DNA of 64,000 bases from Prorocentrum cordatum (taxonomy: Eukaryota > Sar > Dinophyceae > Prorocentrales > Prorocentraceae): positions 295,103-359,102 of the forward strand of contig CAUYUJ010015031.1 in the NCBI GenBank assembly GCA_963575745.1. Reading direction: 5' to 3'. Position 1 is the first letter of the stretch. The number at the start of each line of letters is the position of its first letter. The notes under the pieces are model-generated. The model was given only the letters and a program-made list of their open reading frames with translations, searched no databases and had not been told where the DNA came from. Positions 41,079-49,625 of this stretch are shown here, one piece after another. The translations under genes were made by a program, and so were the position numbers.

Positions 41079-43900
41079 AAAAAAAAAAAAAAAAAATAAA
41101 AACAAAAAAAAAAAAAAAAAAAAAAAAAATCAAAAAAAAAAAAAAAAAAAAAAAAGAAAAAAAAAGGCTGAATTGTGTGACCCCGCGTCGATACTAGCCC
41201 AGACTAAATAAAAGGCAAGGCACGACGGTCCAGGAGGAGCTGGAGGCCCAAAAAAAAAAAAAAAAAGAAGCAAAGCCGGCACATCACAGAACAGATAAAA
41301 AAATACAACAAAGCCGGACACGCGAAACGTTTGCCCGCACAGGCGTGCACCACCGGGTCGTGCGGTACTTGCCGACGATACGCCGCCAGCATGTCTGGTT
41401 GCTCCGACGTGCTGCGGTCCTGATATACACGATTCGAGAAATACTCGTCATTAAAGAAGAACGAGCCGCAGGCCTCGCAAGCGGACCAACTCCCGTAGCA
41501 CACCCAGAACGCAAAATCCGTCAAGTTATACTGCTTATGGTAGGTGGCCTGGATACTGGTGAGTAATGACATGGACCAAGACTGTCGCTGAAATACCTCC
41601 TGGCACTTCAACATGGCATACGCAGCAACAAGACAAGCGTCCGCCGCCATTTTCGGGAATACTATTCAACGGTCAGCTGTCGCCACGCTGCAAGCTCTCG
41701 CATACCAGCCGTGCTCTTTGTCGGAGATACACGCGTGCGCAGTCCTGGGCAGCACCTGGCCCTGGAAGGTATTCTCGTAGGCCTCCAACACAGGGCCTGG
41801 CAGCACATCCTTGTATACGAAGGCATCCGGATACTCGAGAGCCAACCTGGCATGCCGTTCGTGTTCTCCAAAAAATACCGCAAAATTGTGCAAAGGCACC
41901 AACTCTTCCGCCACGCCCAAGCGCTCACATAAGGATATACGCACAGTCTCCAGAGCAGATCTGGCCCGGGCGCGCAGAGAGGGAGCAACCCCCCGGGTGT
42001 GCCCGAGCTTGCTATCCAGAGAGACGAAGGAATACAAGAACTCCCACTCGTGCTGCTCCAGGTGGTCGCTGGTCCAGTATTCGCCACGCTGCTCGCGATA
42101 GCGACGATGCGCTATGAGCCGCTGCGTGGTCCTGCAATCAACGAGATACTGCGCCAATAACTGCTTTTTCACCTCCTCGGCCGAGACGCCCTTCTGCAGC
42201 TGCTCCAGGACAAACTCCCCGCATACGTGGCGATGTATGTCCTCAGCATTCTCCAGTAGTGCCAGCTGCTGAGAGGGCGCCTTCAGCCACGTCTGAAGGT
42301 GACCGCAATTGGCAAATACCCCGGTCTCCGCGCGATACTTGTCCACCAGCGCTCGCCCCCTCAAGCCTTCTACGTGATGCCAGTACTGGAGGTCCCTGCG
42401 CGACAGCGCGTAGACGGCGGAATTGCCGTGTTTGGCACCGTCTCCGAGGCGATACCTGGCAAACCACTCTCGACAGACATTCTGACCCGTCTCATACCCC
42501 CAGGCCTTCAGACGCACCTGCATATTCCGGTAGTCGAGGCCAAGGCCCAGGTCGGAGACCTCCTCTCGATACCGCTTGCCGCATGCCGCCTCTACAGCAT
42601 CCCCCGTCAGCAGCTTTATACAAACCACATCTGTGGAGGAAGAAGCTGCCGTGGCCTGCTGCTTCGATACGGGCTCCTCCGCGTCGACCGCGGCAGGCCG
42701 TTTGGCCACGCGGGCAGATCCGGCGGCGGCTGGCCGTTTCAATACACCGCCTGCGACCTGTGCCGCCGGGCGCTTCAATACACGCTTTGTGACGGCCTGG
42801 GCGGATGAAGCCGCCGCCTGCACTGAAGAGCTCACCGACGCATACGCATCGCACCACTGTCTCAACACTCCTCGGGACACCAAGACAGCTTTCCGTCGCA
42901 TACGCAACACGGCATGCAAGGTGTGGTACTTCAGCCCTGGATATACCGCGCGCATGTGGTCACCAAGTGCCGCGTCGAGCTTTTCAGCCGTGTCATACTG
43001 CAAAGGTCCGGAGTCAGGGTGATACTTCACGTACCATTGCATCAAAACCATACCGCTGACAGCGACGGGAGGGTCGCTCTCCGAGAGAATCTGCGAGAGG
43101 ACCTCCGCGGCGACCTCGTCGGCGAAGCTCTCCCGATACTGATTGAGTCGAAGACGCTGGCCTATACATTCCTCCACAGCTTGGGCAGTATTCAATGCTC
43201 CCTTGGCGCCCCAGTCCGTGCTGAGCCACTTCTGACATACCCTGGCGTCAGCAGATACAGATAAATGTCCCAGGAGCCACTGCTTCAAAAACATAGCAAA
43301 AACAAAAGAAAAAAAAAAAAAGATTAATAAGACAAAGAAAATAAATAAAGGAACAGAGGAAGAAAGTAAAAAATACAAAAAGAAACCAGTGAAAAAAAAA
43401 GAAGGACAAACGAAGGAAAAAAAAAAAAAAAAAAAAAGCCACTGCTTCAAGACGGCCCCGTCAGTAGTCCCCTCGGGCATGTCTGTGCGAATACGTTCAC
43501 CATACCAGGTCTCCAGATGGCCAGCGTTCTGCACTTTGACAAGCGTCTCTTTGGAAGAATACTGCAGTAGCCACATCTTTGCGACCCAATCTGTCACACG
43601 CAGTGGTGGATCCAACTGTCGGAGCGCCCCGCATAATTTGAAAGGTGTATTATACTCGATGCCCAGGTGGCGGATGGCAGAACCGTGCTGCTCCTCCAGC
43701 TCCTGGGCGCTAGAAATACTAACCTTGCCAGGCACAACCCGATACTTGCCCCACCAAGTCTTGCACGCCTGGTGACTGATCTGGATACCCTTTGCAACGA
43801 GCGCCTGATGCAAATAATACGGGCTCTCGCAGTCGGCCAAGGGAGGCCGCGACAGCTCCGGGCCATACTGCTCGTCAAGGGCTTTCGCCGTCAAAGCCAT
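40522..43900 (-). CDS. Protein with Trp-centred ~60-residue repeats, unknown function
   Basis: Minus strand from Met at 43900 (MALTAKALDEQYGPELSRPP). About eight units of 50-65 residues each end in W...(K/R)Y-like sequence: ACKTWWGKYR, VAKMWLLQYS, VCQKWLSTDW, VLMQWYVKYH, VLRQWCDAYA, VCREWFARYR, HLQTWLKAP. This could be an array of small helical, perhaps DNA-binding, domains (inference). Three KRPAA motifs (basic, nuclear-type) sit at about residues 375-405. A 162-bp A-rich insert adds Phe-rich codons after residue 155. The frame ends at TGA 41668-41666 (VATADR) but stays open in the same frame as IVFPKMAADACLVAAYAM, through ACEACGSFFFNDEYF, to 41204. After a ~150-bp poly(A) tract a separate minus frame runs to 40522 (KAAKGLGIKYGKSHTVKKLG; ends TLEALVAEP). 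The last part is probably a further exon of the same gene. The TGA and A-rich inserts make intactness doubtful. Confidence 0.5.
41006..41165 (+). repeat. Long poly(A) tract
   Basis: About 155 bases, almost all A on the plus strand, with a few C, T or G. It lies inside the minus-strand gene, which reads it as poly-Phe. A second A17 run is at 41251-41267, with a CAAAGCCGG direct repeat at 41272 and 41311 just beyond. Confidence 0.9.
43275..43450 (-). other. A-rich insertion with 14-bp direct repeats (intron-like)
   Basis: AGCCACTGCTTCAA occurs at 43275-43288 and again at 43437-43450, so the inserted unit is 162 bp, a multiple of three. On the gene's strand it is T-rich and has TTATTAATC (branch-point-like), a polypyrimidine run and TTTTTGAAGCAG at the end. 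Removing one unit rejoins AVLKQWL to LGHLSVSAD. It may be a transposon-born intron (introner) or a poly(A)-ended retroposon on the plus strand. Confidence 0.7.
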
Positions 43901-43959
43901 GGACCATCCAAGAACACAGGCTATACCTTGATCCGAGATGGCTACGGATGTGCCAGTGA

Positions 43960-44140
43960 TCAGTCGGAGGCTTCCTGGGGCCGCTTGGGGTCCTCTTGGG
44001 GAAGGGGGGAAGCCTCCTGGCGCCGCTTGGGGTCCTCTTGAGGGGTTTTGGGGGGCTTCTTGGAAGCATCTTGGGGCCTCTTGGGGGCTTATTGGGTCCT
44101 CACGGCGGGCTCTTGGGGCCTCTTGAAGGCCTCCTGGGGC
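43960..44140 (+). repeat. Module G, copy 2
   Basis: Matches the left half of 33656-34015 (GGGGAAGGGGGGAAGCCTCC, CATCTTGGGGCCTCTTGGGG). Confidence 0.85.
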
Positions 44141-44142
44141 AA

Positions 44143-44270
44143 CCTATGGCGCAACCAGTAGGGGGACGTTTTATTCTCGGCGGCCGAGGGCGCAACCTCT
44201 GACGCAACCAATAGAGGGGCGTTTTATTCTCGGCGGCCGAGGGCGCAACATATGGCGCAACCGCAAGGGA
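44143..44270 (+). repeat. ~63-bp tandem repeat with palindromic core
   Basis: Two units and part of a third of GGCGCAACC...GTTTTATTCTCGGCGGCCGA-GGGCGCAAC. The core CTCGGCGGCCGAG is nearly palindromic, with arms CTCGGC and GCCGAG. Confidence 0.85.
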
Positions 44271-44309
44271 TTCTGGCCCCTGGCAGGCGCGCGAACCCCG
44301 TTGCAAGAG

Positions 44310-45042
44310 CGTGCGAAAGTAGCTCGCGCGAGCTCATGTAACATAAATGTTGGAAAACCATTGTTTTTTTTAGGATTCGGACAGCGCGCGCGGGTGGAAA
44401 TTTTGAAAAGTCGTGCAGGTGTTTTTCGAGGACCTACGGTGCGATTCGTGTGATTTTATGATGCGCGGTGCTAAAATTCTTAAAAACCCAATGATTTTTG
44501 GAGATTTCGGCGTGCGCGCGCGAAGAAAAAACGAATATGTCCCGCAGGGTATTATTTGACAGGGATGATGGCCCTGGCAGGTGCGCAAACGTTGTCGCAG
44601 AAGTTCGAAAAAGTTGCTCGCAAAAGCCCGTTTGACAGAATTGTTTAAAAAGTTTTGGTTTTCCTACGAATCCGCAAGAGCGCGCGGAAGAACATTTTGA
44701 CAATTTTTTCTTAAAAAACCATTGGGTTTTTGATGTTTTTATGTTAAAATCGCTACGAAACCTAAGGTTTTGGAAGGATTTCGTCTTGCGCGCGCGAATG
44801 TCCACTTTACCTTATTTTTGGCAAGGGATTCTTGAAATTTGATTATATTAGAACAAGAAATGTCATTTTCTATTGTTTTTTGCAAGGGAAAGCGGATTAC
44901 AACAAAACAACCGGATCCTGTACACACCCTCTTTTCTGAGGCTTCCTCACGAAAATGATGAAAATGTAGCTGCGGCCTAGGCGGCGCAGGGGGGGCGCGC
45001 ACCAGGGGGCCCAACAATATTTATTCTTTAGAATAAATAATG
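44310..45042 (+). repeat. Module A, copy 5
   Basis: Holds AGCTCGCGCGAGCT, then a second segment (GCAGAAGTTCGAAAAAGTTG to the CAA tract) that parallels the start of the window (1-446) almost base for base. Confidence 0.9.
45018..45039. repeat. Hairpin at the CAA hinge, best copy
   Basis: TATTTATTCT-TT-AGAATAAATA is a perfect 10-bp stem, followed at once by ATGTTCAAC and the CAA tract. Weaker versions sit at 421-443, 33218-33240, 34652-34674 and 36680-36702. Module H has ATTCTT-C-AAGAAT at the same place. Confidence 0.85.
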
Positions 45043-45045
45043 TTC

Positions 45046-45096
<51 letters not shown>
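45043..45096 (+). repeat. CAA tract joining modules A and C
   Basis: About 17 CAA units. Right side is module C. Confidence 0.95.
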
Positions 45097-45098
<2 letters not shown>

Positions 45099-45469
45099 CC
45101 ATTTTAAGGCTGTACGCTCTTACTTGCCCGCGAGTCATTCAACACGTATACCCTACACCCTCGAAGCCCGCCCTCTTCGTCTTCGATCACACCCCTTTCG
45201 GGGGGATTATTTCTCTTTGCTGGGGCCGGCGGGCTTAGACGTACGGGCAAACCGGAACGTGCGGACAATCCTTCGGGGGCGTACATCTCTCTGCCCACCA
45301 TTGGAATTGGCGCGGGCCCTGCAAGAGGAGGAGGGGAAGAACGAGGGAGAGTGGGAGGAAGGGGAGGGGGAAGGACCGAAGGAAGAGGGCAGATACCACG
45401 TTGTGAAAAGCGTTCTTGGCGCGCGCGTGGTTCCTTACGCCGAACGCAATTCCGAATTAATTTGTGAGG
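45097..45469 (+). repeat. Module C, copy 3
   Basis: Nearly identical to 36732-37086. Confidence 0.9.
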
Positions 45470-45893
45470 ACGTCGCACGCGAGAGCGCAGTCCTGAGTAC
45501 ATTGTGAGGAAATCTCAAGCGGAAGCGGGGGCCCTGACTAAGTTGCGAGGAAGTCTCAAGCGGGAGCGCCGTTCCTGAGCAAATTGCACGGAGGTCTCAG
45601 GCGGGAGCGGGGGTCCTCACTAAATTGCGAGGAAGTCTCAGGCGGGAGCGCCGTTCCTGAGTCAATTGCGCGGAAATGTCAAGCAGGAGCGGGGGTCCTG
45701 AGTAAAATTCCAAGAAGTCTCAAGCGGGAGCGCCGTTCCCACGTAAATTGCATGGAAGTCTCAGGCGGGAGCGGGGGTCTTGATTACATTGCGAGGAAGT
45801 CTCAGATGGGAACGCCTTTCCTGAGTAAATTGCGCGGAAGTCTCAGGCGGGAGCGGGGGTCCTGAGTAAAAATCGAGGAAGTCTCAGGCGGGA
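45470..45893 (+). repeat. Module D, 41-bp tandem repeat, copy 2
   Basis: Same units in nearly the same order as 37087-37487, with one extra unit (GATGGGAACGCCTTTCCTGAG). Confidence 0.9.
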
Positions 45894-46055
45894 GCCGTTG
45901 TTGTTGTAGACCGGGGGGCAGGGGCACAGTTTAAGCAGGAAGACTTTCCTTAAGAAAAAACAAGGTGCGAGCCCCGGGGGTGGCACTTCAATCGAAAAAT
46001 CAATGTGCACCGGTGGGGGGGGATCAACAATAATTATTCTTCAAGAATGAGAGTT
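45894..46055 (+). repeat. Module H, copy 2, without a CAA tract
   Basis: Same as 37488-37647, including ATTCTT-C-AAGAAT at 46036-46048. It then has only AGTTCAACAAAAACGG and unique sequence, so here the hinge has almost no CAA. Confidence 0.85.
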
Positions 46056-46304
46056 CAACAAAAACGGACCTCCGGGTGCAAGCGGACGCGGTGGAATCCC
46101 CCAGCTGTGGGCATCCCACTATATCCCAATCGTGCACTTGTCCGTCGGCAGGGTGAGCAGAGCCGCGGGATGAAAGAAAATATCACGTCTGGCGAAGGCA
46201 CGCCAATGAAAGAAGAGATCGCGTCTGGCGGAAGCACCTGCGCATGCGGAGTCATCGCTTTCGCCTTGTCGACAACGCCTCGGACCGATATGAGAACAGA
46301 GCGA

Positions 46305-46365
46305 ACAGCAGCAGCAACCGCAGCAGCAGCAGCAGCAGCAGCAGCAGCTGCGGCGGCAGCAGTGA
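46305..46365 (+). repeat. CAG microsatellite
   Basis: GCAGCAGCAGCAGCAGCAGC within a slightly mixed run. Confidence 0.9.
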
Positions 46366-46395
46366 CATGCGGATCAACTCATGTCAGGACCACGC

Positions 46396-46650
46396 CGTTG
46401 GCCACTTTAGGGAAACGCGTGGCTCCAGATCGAGACCGCCGTTTTCGATACCCTCTGGGTGGCCTGGACACGCGAAAACACGCGGGTCCAGCTCGGGGCA
46501 ACCGTGTGAGGTACCGCCCTTGGTGGCCTGAAAACCTAACAACACGTGGTTCCAGCGAGGGCCCGGCATGCAAGGTATCCCACAGGGGTGGCCTGGACAC
46601 GTGAAAGCACGTGGTCTCTCAATTCCAAATGTCGGAGGACTGCGCTAAAT
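46396..46650 (+). repeat. ~64-bp tandem repeat, four units
   Basis: Units start near 46397, 46457, 46520 and 46585 with (T/G)GTGGCCTGGACACG variants. Each has AACACGTGGTTCCAGC-like sequence. Confidence 0.7.
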
Positions 46651-47866
46651 CCAAAACGCCCTAGTGAGCCCCACTTCTGGGCTAAATCGAGCCAGAATAC
46701 CTCACAGGCTTCATTTCTGAACAAAGCCGGGCCGAAACACGACAGTGAGCTCACTGGGACCGTTCTGCCGGACCGCCGCCTGGCCTGGGAGACGCCTCCC
46801 CCCGACTCCGCCTGCTTACCGTCGCTCGGACGTCCAATTCCCGTGCATTTGTCGGTTTCGTGCGTGTGTTTTTTTGCTCGATGGTCCAGGATGGTCCTCG
46901 ATGGTTCTCGCCAAGAAAAAATACACACGTCCGAGCGATGCCAAGCCTGTGGAGATTCGGATGAGGGGAACCACTCACTCTGTTCGAACCCCATAGCGAA
47001 ACGCTATAAAGGGAAAGTCGCGCTCCACATCCAGCCGCATCGCCGATGCGGAGCGACACTCTGGCCCCATCTACTCTTACCCCATCTGGGAGGCCTAGAT
47101 CCCGAGAGCTGGAAACAGTCGAGCCTAGGCCAACCTAACACCCCTCATGAAAGCAAGGCCCTCCGTCGGCGCAAAAAGCACACAGAACATCCGAGGGGTC
47201 ACCCTCCCCCAGGACGCAACAAAAGCTTCCAACGAACACGAAGAACACTGGGGTGCCCTCCCCGAGCCGACCTCAATCTCACACCTGGAAGACGCCTAGA
47301 TGGGGTCCGAGTAGATGGGGTCGGAAAATCGCGCCGTATCGCCAATGCATCGCAGATGCTTCGTCGATGCATCGGCGACGTCGGCGTGGAGAAAATCGGG
47401 CCCCCCATCGGCGATGCGGCGCGAACCTCCGGCCCCGATCTACTCGGAGCCGATCCAGGAGGCCTAGAACACCTCGACTGAAAGGCCTACCTCGGACTGG
47501 CCGCACTCGCACCCCATCTGAGTAGAAGAATCGAAAACCACAAAAACATAAACCTTCGGCGCTCCGCGCGGATTTCTTGGATTCGCGCCTGGGCCCCCCA
47601 GGCGGCGCCGGGGTCGCCAGCTCACGGCACGACGCGAACCTATCGTACCTCTTCCTCCTCTTATAGACACCTCCTAGTTGAGGTCGCAGTAGATGGGGTC
47701 GGAGGATCGCGCCGCATCGCCGATACATCAGCGATGCATTGGCGATGTAACGGCGATGCATCGGCGATGCATCTTTCCTGGTGCCCCGACGGGGGGGGGA
47801 TCCCGGGGGAGGAGGGGGTCAGATTCGCCTCCTCCTCCTCTTCCTCCTCCTCCTCCTCCTCCTCCA

Positions 47867-47898
<32 letters not shown>

Positions 47899-48185
47899 TT
47901 CTCTGTGTCTGCACCTGTTCCGCCTCATCTGTGTCGTCTTCCCCCTCCTCCCGAAGCGCCTTCCCCATCATCTTCTTCTCCGAGGTCAACGCCGTCGTCT
48001 CCAGGGTCGGCGGCACCAGCCGTAAGGCCTTCCCAATCGGGCTCCACATCGAGCCGCCTCGGCGATGCATCGGTGATGCCGGGCGATCCTCCAACCCAAT
48101 ATACTCCGACCCCATCTGGGAGCCCTAGATCTTGACTTTCTCCCTGCGCCCCGAGGCTCCTTGCGTGGGCAGATGAATTGTCATA
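46651..48185. repeat. Spacer with fold-back repeat family I and a TCC tract
   Basis: Phrases such as GGCCCCATCTACTC(T/G)TACC, GTAGATGGGGTCGGA and ATCGGCGATGCATC appear in both orientations at 47040-47105, 47285-47370, 47400-47475, 47685-47785 and 48040-48130. The pair 47301-47370 and 47404-47470 is inverted and could fold. TCCTCC tract at 47826-47900. No gene supported; 46660-47030 shows nothing recognisable. Confidence 0.6.
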
Positions 48186-48345
48186 ACGTCGACCCCCAAG
48201 AGGTCTCGAACCAATCCCCGGGACCGGTTTTTCGTCCCGAATCGTTTTTTGACGGTGCCGAGGACCGGCAAGGGCACCCAGAGGCCGAACATAGGGGAGC
48301 ACAAAAAAAGGTCGTGATTTGTTCCTTGCTCGAGTGCTCGAGGGG
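48186..48345 (+). repeat. Repeat family E, copy
   Basis: Contains CCGGGACCGGTTTTTCGTCC and CCGGCAAGGGCACCCAGAGG, related to sequence at 780-1000. Confidence 0.6.
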
Positions 48346-48564
48346 TTATGGGCTCGTCCTCCTTTTGATCTCCTCCCTGCGCCCCGAGGCTCCTGGCGTG
48401 GGCGGACCGCGTCGGGCCGGTTCTCCGCAGAGAGCGCGTCGAACACGGCGGGCGACGTGGCAGTCCGGGGCGCCCGGCGCGGGGCGTCGACGCAGATCCC
48501 CAGCATGCCCGCGGTGCGGCCTCCGGACCCGCCGCACTCCTGTGCACAACAGGGGACTTGGAGC

Positions 48565-48715
48565 GTGAATTACCTACCCCGCTTTCGCTTCCAGGCAAAA
48601 CCAAGTCATACCACGCGCCTCCTCGTCAAGCGGCCTGACCAGTACAGGCCGTAGTTTGGCATCGCTTGGTATCTCTTGGAAGCGAGGGTGGTCAAAAGCG
48701 GGGTAGGTTTGTTCG
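48565..48715. repeat. Imperfect inverted repeat
   Basis: CCTACCCCGCTTTCGCTTCC at the left is mirrored by GGAAGCGAGG...AAAGCGGGGTAGG at the right, about 100 bp apart. Confidence 0.65.
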
Positions 48716-49184
48716 CCCCCTAGGGACACCTCGACCCCTATCCCAGGCTTCGTGGGGGCTTCGCATGGCCCAGCAATCTGGGGCCCAGCCCTGGGATGTA
48801 CGATGGGAGGGGCGCCCATCCTCGATAGGGGTGACGTCCGAATAGCCCCCCTGGGTTGTTGTTCCCAGCGTACTGAAGGAGCAAAACCCAGAAATAATTT
48901 CGAGCCCCCAGAAAAGCATCGAAACAGTGTCCAACGATTGCCGCCTCCCAGGGCCCGACATGTGACCCCCCTCCAATTTCGGTACTTTCTTGGTGCTCCA
49001 AAAATAAATAGGTTGGAACATCATAACCCTTGGGGTGTATCCCATTGTTTCCCCCTTTTTATGAGCGGCCAAACTTTTCGGGCTGAGCTCGGGGATTGGG
49101 GGATAAAACTCGGCTGCGAGTGCAGGAGCACACCCTTGGCACGCCCGACCCAGACCCCCTCGAGCGAAGACAGAAGTCAGGAGC
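48716..49184. other. No gene recognised
   Basis: Mixed sequence with open frames but no motif on either strand. Confidence 0.4.
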
Positions 49185-49320
49185 GTGTTTTTTGTTTGTT
49201 CTCCCAACTTCTTTCGGCCTTTGGGTGTCCTTGCCGGGCCTCGGGGCCCTCAACCAACAATTCGGGACGAAAAACCGGTCCCGGGGAATGGGTCGAGATT
49301 CACTTCGGCCATTGGGTCAG
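49185..49320 (-). repeat. Repeat family E, inverted copy
   Basis: GGGACGAAAAACCGGTCCCG is the reverse complement of the phrase at about 48220. GTGTCCTTGCCGGGCC matches in the same inverted sense. Confidence 0.65.
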
Positions 49321-49469
49321 CATTGCATGGAAGGCCAGAACGGCAGCAAGTAGGAGTAGCAAGCAGGTGAAGCATGGTCGCATCTGGAGTGGGCGATTTG
49401 CCGTCAATTCCTCAGTTGACTCCGAAGGGCAATCGGGTCGTTCTAAGCGGTCAGACATACCCAAACCAT

Positions 49470-49625
49470 GTCTCCAGAAACGCTACTGCATTGTGCAATT
49501 CAACGCAATGCAACTCATTGTGCAAGGCAATGTGCAATCCCATGCACTGCCATGCGCTATGGAGCGCGCTATGCAATGCAACGCAAGGCTATGCGTTATG
49601 GCGTGCAGCATTATGATGATGTGAT
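49470..49625. repeat. Degenerate ATGCAATG/CATGC repeat
   Basis: Short overlapping phrases AATGCAACTC, ATGTGCAATC, ATGCGCTATGG and ATGCAATGCAACGC recur about every 10-20 bp. Confidence 0.6.

Noticed and set aside
46546-47481. 311-codon plus ORF
   Set aside because: It crosses a 64-bp tandem array and fold-back repeats and has no domain or biased codon use that would support it.
49430-49625. ATGC-rich repeat as a regulatory element
   Set aside because: It looks like simple degenerate repeat slippage and no adjacent gene start was found.
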